Shown piece after piece: positions 15,894 to 23,077 of a stretch of 32,056 nucleotides of DNA (positions are counted from its first letter, which is position 1; each line of letters begins with the position of its first letter). Location of the stretch: positions 234,623 to 266,678 of the forward strand of contig JAHPZJ010000028.1 in NCBI GenBank assembly GCA_019058245.1, given 5' to 3'. Below the pieces are notes generated by a model. That model saw nothing but the letters and a program-made list of their open reading frames with translations. It ran no database searches and had not been told where the DNA came from. The position numbers and the translations under genes are program-made. The stretch is from Promethearchaeota archaeon. Its GTDB lineage: Archaea > Asgardarchaeota > Lokiarchaeia > Sigyniarchaeales > SOKP01.

Positions 15894-16451
15894 TTATTTT
15901 AGTTCATTAAGAATTTGAACAGACAAAAACTCGAAAACTTTATCTACATTTTCATCCAATTTTGCAGAAGTCTCAAAATATTCTACTCCTAATTCCATAA
16001 TCTTCTTTTTGATGATATCTTCATTAATCTTTCTAGGCAAGTCGGTTTTATTTCCAACTATTACATATGGTATGTCTCCACTTAGTTCCTTTAATTTTGA
16101 TATCCAAAAATCTAATTCTTCAAAGGAAGAAAGACTATCCAAGCTAAAAATTACCATAGCTCCAACGGCCTGAACAAAATAATATTCATTGCTAAATAGT
16201 TTATCTTGTTGGCCACCTATATCCCAAAAATAAAGCTTAAAGCCTTTTTGTTTAATATCCTTCTTTAAATTTGAATTTTTTAATACTAATTTATCAATAA
16301 CTTTGCTTAAATCAATTTCTTTAATTAAAAAGTTTGCTCCAATAGTCTGATGGTATTCTTCACTAAACAGATTATCAACATATCGAGCTAATAGGCTAGT
16401 TTTACCAACTCCCGCATCTCCGCAAAGGATTACTTTTCCTCGATAAGACAA
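15894..16451 (-). CDS. Ras/Rab-like small GTPase
   Basis: 185 residues, one GTPase domain. P-loop GDAGVGKTS at 11-19, switch I Thr36 in HQTIG, WDIGGQ at 76-81, NKTD at 134-137 and ETSAK at 160-164. The G3 motif reads D-I-G-G-Q, as in Arf- and Spg1/Tem1-like proteins, while P-loop, G4 and G5 are Ras/Rab-like. An insert of about 20 residues (48-68) separates the strands after switch I. There is no C-terminal cysteine, so lipid attachment by prenylation is not expected. Asgard archaea carry many such GTPases. The start is TTG 16451, preceded by a G-rich Shine-Dalgarno-like GGGGGTT. No exchange factor or activator is adjacent. Confidence 0.92.
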   Translation of the reverse strand: MSYRGKVILCGDAGVGKTSLLARYVDNLFSEEYHQTIGANFLIKEIDLSKVIDKLVLKNSNLKKDIKQKGFKLYFWDIGGQQDKLFSNEYYFVQAVGAMVIFSLDSLSSFEELDFWISKLKELSGDIPYVIVGNKTDLPRKINEDIIKKKIMELGVEYFETSAKLDENVDKVFEFLSVQILNELK

Positions 16452-16577
16452 TTATTTCTAACCCCCGATTTATTTAAATTTATGGTTTATTTATTTAGTT
16501 TTGACTAAAATTTATATTTTTTTTAATAATTTTTATATAATTTAATTTTATTAGTTTTGATGAATTTAGTTGTAATA

Positions 16578-17411
16578 TTATGCTTTTCTAGATGTTAATT
16601 GTATTAACTTACATTCACTAGTAATAAAATGCTTAAATAGATGCTCATATCCAACAATCTGTTTTGGGGTACCATTTTCTAACCATAACCCAGAAGTGTA
16701 TTCTGGTGCCTCTTTTACGCTATCAAGAGTAGTTAGTAAAAAATGATTGTCAGTTATTAATAATCCAAAAGGAATAACACTATCCCCCTCAATAGAATGA
16801 ATTGTTATCGATATTTTCAGTAATTTTTTTATTTCTTCTTTCAAATTCTCATTATATTTTAAGGCCATGATAATTTGGACATCAGAAGAAAATTTCTTAT
16901 TCCACAACTCCTTTAGTACCCAATCATAACCTCCCAATTCTTGCATAAGTAAATCTGGGGTTATGATAAAATATATTTTCTTAGTTGCTGTGATTATTAA
17001 TTCTTTAATTTTTTTCCGGATTTTTCCCCTAGAGTTTATTGCCCAAACTCTCGGTTCTGATTCTTCTTTGCTAATCTCCAATTCACTGAGTACTTTTTCA
17101 AGCTCTAATGTATCTTCGATTTTAGTCTTGTATGACTCGCGAATTACTTTAAAGATTCTTTCTATTGGTATTACTTGGTAATTTGCTCCTCTTTTTATCG
17201 GCTCTTTTTGAATGAATCCTTTCTCGATTAATCTATTTAAAGAATCATATACTCTTGCTCTATCAACACCAGAATTTTTTGCTATATCTGCTGGACTCAG
17301 AATCTTAAATTTGCATAGTGTTAATAAAACTTTAGAATCATTTTTTGTAAAACCCAAAGATTGAAGAGAATCTTCAATTTCAGATACATTTTTTTTTTTT
17401 AAGTCAGACAT
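16578..17411 (-). CDS. TrmB-family transcriptional regulator
   Basis: 277 residues. The N-terminal winged helix (about 10-80) has the TrmB pattern: LQSLGFTKNDSKVLLTL, then SPADIAKNSGVDRARVYDSL and the wing GFIQKEP. A helix of about 30 residues follows, then a C-terminal sensor-like domain with INSRGKIRKKIKELI and FIITPDLL, resembling the phospholipase D-like fold seen in TrmB relatives. TrmB proteins usually respond to sugars, but this branch is large and varied, so the ligand is unknown. A TATA-like AATATAAAATA lies about 35 bp before the ATG, implying a very short leader. The inverted repeat at 17499-17519 lies upstream of its promoter. Confidence 0.88.
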   Translation of the reverse strand: MSDLKKKNVSEIEDSLQSLGFTKNDSKVLLTLCKFKILSPADIAKNSGVDRARVYDSLNRLIEKGFIQKEPIKRGANYQVIPIERIFKVIRESYKTKIEDTLELEKVLSELEISKEESEPRVWAINSRGKIRKKIKELIITATKKIYFIITPDLLMQELGGYDWVLKELWNKKFSSDVQIIMALKYNENLKEEIKKLLKISITIHSIEGDSVIPFGLLITDNHFLLTTLDSVKEAPEYTSGLWLENGTPKQIVGYEHLFKHFITSECKLIQLTSRKA

Positions 17412-17498
17412 ATATGCATTAGAACTATTAATTGAATCCTTTATTTTATATTATGCTAATCAAATAACTACTATTTTAATTTTTAGATTTAAAAAAAT

Positions 17499-17519
17499 CC
17501 AAAAATATCTAGATTTTGG
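17499..17519. repeat. Inverted repeat upstream of the TrmB-type gene
   Basis: CCAAAA, a 9-nt spacer and TTTTGG. It lies about 50 bp upstream of the regulator's TATA-like element. An operator is possible; chance cannot be excluded. Confidence 0.35.
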
Positions 17520-17949
17520 GACCTTCAAGTTTTTAGAATTGATATTTTTATTATCAGAACTTCATGAATATAAAAAAATATGAAAAATTGATATAATAGA
17601 TATTTTCAGAAAAAATATTATTGATATTTTAATAACAGTAAAAACACTAAAATTTTAAAATTCAAGGCTTTTGGAGGTTAATAATAATTTTTTTTTAATT
17701 CCCGATTTGTTAAACTTTTAATAAATTTTAATTTATGATTAATAATATATCAATTAAAAAAATTGAAATATGAATAAAAGTAATTTTTCAAAAAATAAAG
17801 AAACCACGCCTTTACCTAATAAAAATTAGAATTTAATTTTAGTCGGAAAAATTAATATTAAATTAATAAAACGATCTCATTTTCGATCCCATATGATCTC
17901 TTCGATATAATTCTCTAAATATTGTCTGTCATTGATTTGAATCATAACA

Positions 17950-17960
17950 TTTATATAATA
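17950..17960 (+). promoter_or_regulatory. TATA box of the histone gene
   Basis: TTTATATAATA, about 75 bp before the histone ATG, placing transcription start near 17980 with a leader of about 50 nt. It is among the best TATA matches in the window, fitting a highly expressed gene. Confidence 0.6.
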
Positions 17961-18017
17961 GAAATGTGTAGTTATACTTAATTAACATCTAAAAAATAAA
18001 TTAAATAAACAATTTGT

Positions 18018-18022
18018 GGAGG
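18018..18022 (+). promoter_or_regulatory. Strong Shine-Dalgarno sequence of the histone gene
   Basis: GGAGG, 7 nt before ATG 18030. Together with the TATA box it suggests strong expression. Confidence 0.85.
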
Positions 18023-18029
18023 AATAATA

Positions 18030-18275
18030 ATGGCTAAAAAGAAAGCTCCAGCTAAAGCAGCAAAAAAGAAATCTGAAGGATATATTGCAAAAGCACCTAT
18101 CAGAAGATTAATGAAAAAAGAAGGCGCAGATTTAGTTGCTGCTGAAGCTCTTGATAAATTAATTGATTTCCTTGAAGGTAGTGCTGCTACAGCAACTAAA
18201 GACGCAATTAAGATTTGTAAAGCTGACAAACGTAAAAGAGTTACTGCTGCTGATATTCGAAATGCAACAAGGTAA
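18030..18275 (+). CDS. Archaeal histone with N-terminal basic tail
   Basis: 81 residues. The core from about 19 matches archaeal histones: KAPIRRLMKKEGADLVAAEA, then DKLIDFLEG, then ADKRKRVTAADIRNATR. Archaeal histones are normally about 66-70 residues with no tail; here about 17 residues rich in Lys and Ala (AKKKAPAKAAKKKSEG) precede the fold, resembling the tails of eukaryotic histones in composition. The product wraps DNA as dimers or longer polymers. Codon use is clean, and the promoter and ribosome binding site are strong. Single gene, with its own AT-rich 3' end. Confidence 0.95.
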   Translation: MAKKKAPAKAAKKKSEGYIAKAPIRRLMKKEGADLVAAEALDKLIDFLEGSAATATKDAIKICKADKRKRVTAADIRNATR

Positions 18276-18322
18276 ATCCTTTACACTTTTATAATTTAAG
18301 ATTTTTTTTTCTTTTTTATCTT

Positions 18323-18841
18323 TTAGAAGTTATCAAAAAATTCTCTATTTAGATAGTTCTTAATAGACGCCTCTAGTTTTTTCTTTACAGAATCCAGACT
18401 TTCAGGTAAAGGGCGAGTTTCTCCAATAATGTCTATAAATCCAAGTTCAGAGCCATATCGAGGTACTATATGAATATGTAAGTGTTCAATACTTCCCCCT
18501 GCATATTTTCCCTCGTTTAAGCCTATATTGTAGCCTTTTGGATTATATAAATCATTTAATAATAATTGGAGGCCTTGAATTATTCTTGAAATATGAATAA
18601 GTTCTTCTCTTGTAAGTTCAATAAATTTAGTTATATGTCTTTGTGTAACAATTAACAAATGAGCAGGATTAAAAGGATATAAATTTAAGACAATAAAACA
18701 TAAATTATCTTCGTAAATTTTTAGAGATTTAACCCTTTCGTCATTATCCCGTACAGAACAAAAAATACAATCTACATTAGGTTTTGCTTTTCCCTGAACG
18801 TATTCTAATTTTCCTAATGCCTGTAACCACTTTTTAAAAAT
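18323..18841 (-). CDS. HIT-family nucleotide hydrolase/transferase, apparent AUU start
   Basis: About 172 residues. The histidine triad HLHIHIVPR has its histidines at about 120, 122 and 124, preceded by GKYAGGSIEH. The N-terminal half contains the zinc-type CIFC, the strand YEDNLCFIVLN and YPFNPAHLLIV, all standard for the family. These lie upstream of the first ATG/GTG/TTG (18658), which would cut off more than 60 conserved residues. The open frame extends to 18862 with no ATG, GTG or TTG; AUU at 18841-18839 lies 6 nt after AGAGGCGA (18855-18848). HIT proteins act on nucleoside phosphoramidates, dinucleotides or similar. A frameshift or missing start from a sequencing error is the alternative. 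Confidence 0.88.
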   Translation of the reverse strand: MFKKWLQALGKLEYVQGKAKPNVDCIFCSVRDNDERVKSLKIYEDNLCFIVLNLYPFNPAHLLIVTQRHITKFIELTREELIHISRIIQGLQLLLNDLYNPKGYNIGLNEGKYAGGSIEHLHIHIVPRYGSELGFIDIIGETRPLPESLDSVKKKLEASIKNYLNREFFDNF

Positions 18842-18847
18842 TAAAAT

Positions 18848-18855
18848 TCGCCTCT
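18848..18855 (-). promoter_or_regulatory. Shine-Dalgarno-like sequence before the AUU start of the HIT gene
   Basis: AGAGGCGA on the minus strand, 6 nt before AUU 18841. One mismatch to the ideal AGGTGA. Confidence 0.45.
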
Positions 18856-18871
18856 TATCGTAAGTTCAGAA

Positions 18872-19420
18872 TTATGTGTAGAGAGAAAAATTGGAATCAT
18901 CAGAAAATTCTTTAGATTTCATAAAATCATCTGGATTTAACTTGCCTGCGCAATATTCTCCAAGGAGTATATTACTATATGCTCCACTATTAAATACCTT
19001 ACGAATTCTTTTATAAAACGAATTTTTAGATATATATCCGTCCTTATTTAGAAAAACATGATCTATTATTTCATATCTATGATTTTCCATATCAATTCGA
19101 TAAAAAACATCCTTTAAAAGAAAGAATTTTCTTAAATCCATGAAGAAATTCATTTTTTTAGGATTTTCTAAAGAATTTAAAGCTTTTATATGAGGTTCTG
19201 AAATTTGAACTCCTAAACTTACAACTATTAGACTCTTCTTCTTTGGTTGAAATACCACCATATTACGTCCAATTTGACGTCCTAAAGAATCTTTTCCAGG
19301 AGGAAATACAAATTGAAAACCAAATTCAACTTTAGGATCAGATATCTTTCCTCGTAATAAACCCTCATCTAATAAATAATCTTGAATAAGTTGTTGAATA
19401 TTATTTTTTTCACTCGACAT
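18872..19420 (-). CDS. Conserved small protein, DUF2299-like
   Basis: 182 residues. It opens with a helix (NIQQLIQDYLLDEGLL), then strands EFGFQFVFPP and NMVVFQPKKKSLIVVSLGVQ, a helix, and a late YEIIDHVFLNKDGYISKNSF segment. This alternation resembles the DUF2299 archaeal family, which has a secretion-chaperone-like fold; I am not certain of the match. No catalytic motif or membrane segment. The C-terminal about 30 residues (KLNPDDFMKSKEFSDD) are probably disordered. It is transcribed toward the HIT gene, whose start lies about 30 nt after its stop, so the two may share a transcript. Confidence 0.7.
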   Translation of the reverse strand: MSSEKNNIQQLIQDYLLDEGLLRGKISDPKVEFGFQFVFPPGKDSLGRQIGRNMVVFQPKKKSLIVVSLGVQISEPHIKALNSLENPKKMNFFMDLRKFFLLKDVFYRIDMENHRYEIIDHVFLNKDGYISKNSFYKRIRKVFNSGAYSNILLGEYCAGKLNPDDFMKSKEFSDDSNFSLYT

Positions 19421-19520
19421 TATATTTCAGTATAGTTAAAAATGAACTGGATTTTAAATTTCTTTTCCAAGTTAAGATATATATTCCAGTTTTTTAATAA
19501 TTAAATGGATGAATTGAAGA

Positions 19521-19874
19521 TTAATATTTACCTTTCGGTCTGGGTTGAGGTTTAATTCCTGCTTCTTTTAATTTAATTATATTTTTTTCTAAGTCTTCTA
19601 TAGGTGTACAATATAAAACTTTTAAAGAATCAAGTTCGATATAGATATTCCCTACAATTCCTAATCCCATTAATTGATTATCTTTATCAATAAAGGTATG
19701 ATCTATATTCATTTTTATTGTTTTCTTGCCACCTTCTATTTCAACGAGTTGAGGTTGACAAGCAGTATATCCAGTGCCTCGATTTTTGAGTAAATAATTC
19801 ATTAAAGCATAATCTAACTCATCGTTTATTTCTCCTCGTTCTTCGAGGATCTTTACCACACTTGGATTCATCAT
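19521..19874 (-). CDS. Conserved hypothetical protein
   Basis: 117 residues. A helical N-terminus (PSVVKILEERGEINDELDYA) leads into strands around residues 40-90 (QPQLVEIEGGKKTIKMNID, then LGIVGNIYIEL and KVLYCTP) and ends with a basic Pro-rich tail (GIKPQPRPKGKY). I do not recognise the family. No cysteine clusters beyond two isolated Cys; no membrane segment. It begins with two ATG codons. About 100 bp separate it from the genes on each side, all on the same strand. Confidence 0.65.
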   Translation of the reverse strand: MMNPSVVKILEERGEINDELDYALMNYLLKNRGTGYTACQPQLVEIEGGKKTIKMNIDHTFIDKDNQLMGLGIVGNIYIELDSLKVLYCTPIEDLEKNIIKLKEAGIKPQPRPKGKY

Positions 19875-19989
19875 TTTTATGAAAAATAAAATTTTCTTAT
19901 TATAATTAAAAACAGTAGATTTAATTTTTATTTTTTTTTGTTAGCTTAATATAAAAAAAATATAAAGTAAAGAATTAGTTATAATAAAA

Positions 19990-20244
19990 CTAATCTTTTT
20001 CTTCTAAAATAACCTCATCAACACTATGCAAAGCACAATTCATTGAATCCAAAGATTCTGTTATTTCATCAAGCGAAAGATTCGTACCTTCAATATTCAT
20101 ATGTAAAGATGCTGTTTTTTGATCTAATTCATCAACTTTAATTTGAACTTTTATAACTCCATTAATTTTCATTAAAGTGCGAGCAACTAAATCAACTCCT
20201 GGTCTATGAGGTTTTAAAATGTCAAGATAATACTCTACTTTCAT
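19990..20244 (-). CDS. DUF211 family protein
   Basis: 84 residues. The sequence follows the DUF211 (COG1888) pattern: LDILKPHRPGVDLVARTLMK, GVIKVQIKVDELDQKT, LHMNIEGTNLSLDEITESL and the ending CALHSVDEVI. The family is a small ferredoxin-like alpha/beta fold known mostly from archaea, with some structures suggesting oligomers and regulatory ligand binding; its cellular role is unknown. Length matches the family (about 90-100). Single gene with AT-rich gaps on both sides. Confidence 0.88.
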   Translation of the reverse strand: MKVEYYLDILKPHRPGVDLVARTLMKINGVIKVQIKVDELDQKTASLHMNIEGTNLSLDEITESLDSMNCALHSVDEVILEEKD

Positions 20245-20330
20245 TATTTTATATTAAACCCTTAAATGTAATTATTTAATAATAGTTATAACGTATATTT
20301 TGTAGATATTTTATTAATTTTTTTTTTAAT

Positions 20331-21020
20331 TTATAAAAGTTTCTTTATTTCATCTATAAATTTTTTCGGTATTTCGTTTTCTTTGATTATTTTATCTGCT
20401 CTTTGAAGATTTTCAACTTTTGCTAGTTTTGTTTGAATAGCTATTGAATATGCTCCTACATTGATAGCAGCTTCAATATCACGGATCGTATCTCCAATAA
20501 CTAATATCTCATCGGTTTTCACATCTATTAGTTTGCAAATATGAGTTAAATGATCTGGATGCGGTTTTAAATTGGAGATATTATCCCTTCCTACAATTAC
20601 ATTAAAATAATCTAATAAATTCACTCTTTTAAGTGATATTTCAGCATTTTTTCTTGTATTAAACGTAAATATTGCTTGTTTTAAATTATTCTTCTTTCCA
20701 AATTCTAGTACTTGATCAATTCCATTTATCATCACCGCATCTAAAGCAGCTTCATATTCAATATTAATGATCTCACTGTCCACTTCTTCAATAATTTTAT
20801 TAACTTTATTCCTATGAAACCCCTCTTTTTCAAAGAATTCTCTGGCATACTTTATATTTTCTAAAATAGAAAATTTAACTGTAAGGAGGCGTTTAGGAAC
20901 TCCATAATTTTTTAAGATTTCTATTGCTGTTTTTCGCGCTCTTAGATAATCAATTTTAAAATGAATTAATGTCCCATCTAAATCCCAAACAATAGCTTTA
21001 ATAGGTTTTTTCTTATACAT
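20331..21020 (-). CDS. HAD-superfamily phosphatase (phosphoglycolate phosphatase-like)
   Basis: 229 residues. HAD motif I DLDGT with nucleophile Asp13 and Asp15, motif II Thr in IFTFNTRKN, motif III Lys in NLKPHPDH, motif IV IGDTIRDIEA. A helical cap lies between motif I and II (about 20-105), as in the Gph-like group. The substrate cannot be told from sequence; phosphoglycolate is plausible because a 2-hydroxyacid dehydrogenase of the glyoxylate-reductase type lies two genes upstream in the same unit. The start ATG follows directly after the stop codon of the thpR-like gene, so translation is probably coupled. Confidence 0.88.
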   Translation of the reverse strand: MYKKKPIKAIVWDLDGTLIHFKIDYLRARKTAIEILKNYGVPKRLLTVKFSILENIKYAREFFEKEGFHRNKVNKIIEEVDSEIINIEYEAALDAVMINGIDQVLEFGKKNNLKQAIFTFNTRKNAEISLKRVNLLDYFNVIVGRDNISNLKPHPDHLTHICKLIDVKTDEILVIGDTIRDIEAAINVGAYSIAIQTKLAKVENLQRADKIIKENEIPKKFIDEIKKLL

Positions 21021-21599
21021 TTAATATACCAAATCTGTATAGATGGGACCTTTTGGAGTTAGTTTTGATTCTTTTAATTTTACTTGATTAATATTAAAGA
21101 CTCCAAACTCCAAATCCCTGTTCTCATTAATTAAATTCTTAAGTGAATCAAAAGTTTTATAATTTATTTTATTTTTTTTTAATCTCCCAATTGTTAGATG
21201 TGGTTTGAATTTAGTTCTTTTATCACGTTCGATTTTTAATTCTCTAAAGAGGAAATCTTCGGTAGAATCCTTAATTTTTTGTAAAAACTGAATATTACCA
21301 TGAAGTTCTATCCAAATAACAGAAAATCTATTAAATTGTCCAACTCCATTTAATCTGTATTCAAAATTCTTTCTATGAAACAATTTATCATTAATTTCTT
21401 CTTGTATAATTGAATATATTTTAGGAGCTAGTGTTTCAGGGATATTTCCCAAAAATTTCATTGTCATATGGAGATTTACAGGTTCAACAAGTTTAATATT
21501 TGTTTGATTTTGTTTTAATCTTTGAGAGAAGGAGATAATCTTTTCTATTGTAGCTTTATCTTTTAATTCAATAGCTATAAATGATCTAATAGTTTTCAT
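21021..21599 (-). CDS. thpR: 2'-5' RNA ligase-like / RNA 2',3'-cyclic phosphodiesterase
   Basis: 192 residues, the usual ThpR length. The two HxTx motifs of the 2H superfamily are present: HMTMKF with His44 and HLTIGRL around 133, preceded by the typical start IRSFIAIEL and the segment VEPVNLHMTMKFLGN. These enzymes open 2',3'-cyclic phosphates on RNA and in vitro join tRNA halves. Its start overlaps the end of the hydroxyacid dehydrogenase gene by 14 nt, and its stop abuts the HAD start, so the three genes form one unit. The link between RNA repair and the two metabolic enzymes is not clear. Confidence 0.92.
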   Translation of the reverse strand: MKTIRSFIAIELKDKATIEKIISFSQRLKQNQTNIKLVEPVNLHMTMKFLGNIPETLAPKIYSIIQEEINDKLFHRKNFEYRLNGVGQFNRFSVIWIELHGNIQFLQKIKDSTEDFLFRELKIERDKRTKFKPHLTIGRLKKNKINYKTFDSLKNLINENRDLEFGVFNINQVKLKESKLTPKGPIYTDLVY

Positions 21600-22728
21600 T
21601 TTTTTCCCAATAACTGAAAATCCTCCATTTTATTTGATCCAATTGTTTTTTTTGTTCAGGAATAATGTGAATTTTTTTTAAATCTTCTAAAGAAGAAGAT
21701 CTTATAATCTTAATTATATCTTTTAAAAATAGAATAGTCATTTTAGCTCTTGTATTTGCATCAGCAGAGGCGTTATGAGGAAGTAGAATCATTCGAATAT
21801 CGGGTTGTCTTTTTTTAATATTTTTTAGCCTTTTAAGAGTATTAGAATCAATAGGTTCCATTGGAAATACATCAATAGCAATATGTATCCTTATTTCTTC
21901 ATTTTCTAGCATGTCTAATAAAGTTTCAAAATCCAAAACGCCTCCTCGAGCTGTATTTATCAACAATGCTCCTTTTTTCATTAAGCTTAATAGATTCCGA
22001 CTTACTAATTTTTCAGTATACTTATTTAAAGGAATATGTAAAGTGATTATATCTGACTCTTTAAATATTTCTCTAATATCTTCTTTAAATTCGACTAAAG
22101 GATAATTGTTCTCAAATGGTTTTTGTTGCTCAATATCATGGTATAGAATTTTAATATCCCAAGGATATAATCTTTTCACTAATTCCTTTCCAATTTCACC
22201 CAATCCAACAATACCGAGAGTTTTATCCGTAATAACTGAGGACAACGATTGATCTAAATCCCATTTATCATCAGAAGTCCATTCTTCATTCCAAACATAA
22301 AAATGTAGATCTATTAAATTCCTCAAAATGGCCATTATTACCGCTATCGTGTAATCTGCCACAGTTGATTGGAGAATTCCAGGAGTATGAGTAATTAAGA
22401 TATCATCTTCTTCAGTTCTTTTAATATGATTATATCCTGCGGTTGATGTAGAAATAGCTAAAATATTTGAATTTTTTAATATTTTTGATGATATTTGATG
22501 ACTTAAGTGACATCCAAGAAAATCAGGATTGAAATTTTTAATTTCTCTTTTAAGTACTTCTTCTGATGGAAATCTTCCATCGAAAATTTTAATTTCTGAG
22601 AGCCTATTTAAATCTTTCCATAATTCTTTGATCTCATTACGATATGGTTCAGAAATCCTCTCATTAGAACCAATCTCCTTAACTGAGAATACATTCGATG
22701 TAAAAAATACTTTAGGTTTAGAGGCCAT
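21586..22728 (-). CDS. D-2-hydroxyacid dehydrogenase (glyoxylate/hydroxypyruvate reductase-like)
   Basis: 380 residues, longer than the usual 320-335. NAD(P)-binding GIVGLGEIGKEL, the substrate-binding/catalytic Arg in NTARGGVLD, Glu in VFPMEPI and His in LLPHNASA are all in order. STSTAGYNHI and HTPGILQSTVADYTIAV match the substrate-domain signatures. The extra length is a C-terminal extension after the catalytic His (about 325-380) rich in Lys and Ile. The family reduces 2-oxoacids such as glyoxylate, hydroxypyruvate or pyruvate with NAD(P)H; the exact substrate is not visible. First gene of a three-gene unit with thpR and the HAD phosphatase. Confidence 0.88.
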   Translation of the reverse strand: MASKPKVFFTSNVFSVKEIGSNERISEPYRNEIKELWKDLNRLSEIKIFDGRFPSEEVLKREIKNFNPDFLGCHLSHQISSKILKNSNILAISTSTAGYNHIKRTEEDDILITHTPGILQSTVADYTIAVIMAILRNLIDLHFYVWNEEWTSDDKWDLDQSLSSVITDKTLGIVGLGEIGKELVKRLYPWDIKILYHDIEQQKPFENNYPLVEFKEDIREIFKESDIITLHIPLNKYTEKLVSRNLLSLMKKGALLINTARGGVLDFETLLDMLENEEIRIHIAIDVFPMEPIDSNTLKRLKNIKKRQPDIRMILLPHNASADANTRAKMTILFLKDIIKIIRSSSLEDLKKIHIIPEQKKQLDQIKWRIFSYWEKNENY

Positions 22729-22856
22729 ATATCTAAATAGATCTTTTAAACATTTGATTTTTACAATGTATTGAATATATTTGTATCTTTATTATAATCA
22801 AGATTTAAAAAAATTAAATCTATTTTAAAATTTAAAAATCTTGATGATGATAAAAA

Positions 22857-23021
22857 ATGGTGAAAATTAAATGTCATTTATGTAAAAAAGAAATTGTTGG
22901 AGGAGCTAGTATAGAAGAGTTCGATCCCATTGAGCCAACAACAATATATGTTTTCTGTTCTGAATCTTGCAGAGATAAATGGATTTCTAAACAGAACAAA
23001 GATGATCTTAGAACAAAATAG
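22857..23021 (+). CDS. Small TRASH-like zinc-binding protein
   Basis: 54 residues from ATG 22857 to TAG. It has CHLC near the N-terminus and FCSESCRDKW about 25 residues later: the C-x2-C ... C-x3-C pattern with the aromatic before the third Cys, typical of TRASH/MYM-like treble-clef metal-binding domains. Archaeal TRASH domains are linked to metal sensing and handling, often fused to regulators; this one stands alone. An Fe-S protein gene follows within 60 bp on the same strand. No Shine-Dalgarno sequence is clear. Confidence 0.7.
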   Translation: MVKIKCHLCKKEIVGGASIEEFDPIEPTTIYVFCSESCRDKWISKQNKDDLRTK

Positions 23022-23077
23022 AATGAAGTATTTTAAAAAATAGTGATTCGATAGCTCGTCCATTATGGTTTGTAAAA

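Larger units (their letters stand above)
17412..18029. other. Divergent intergenic region (TrmB regulator / histone)
   Basis: 618 bp, very AT-rich, without a convincing coding frame. It contains the TATA-like element of the regulator gene (17441-17452), an inverted repeat (17499-17519), three copies of GATATTTT (about 17540, 17600 and 17623), an orphan GGAGGTTA at 17673 with no frame after it, and the histone promoter at its right end. Confidence 0.55.

Noticed and set aside
15846..15894. 15-codon minus-strand frame overlapping the stop of the small GTPase (TAATG)
   Set aside because: Too short, no Shine-Dalgarno sequence, ends in TAA; more likely incidental to the GC-richer patch.
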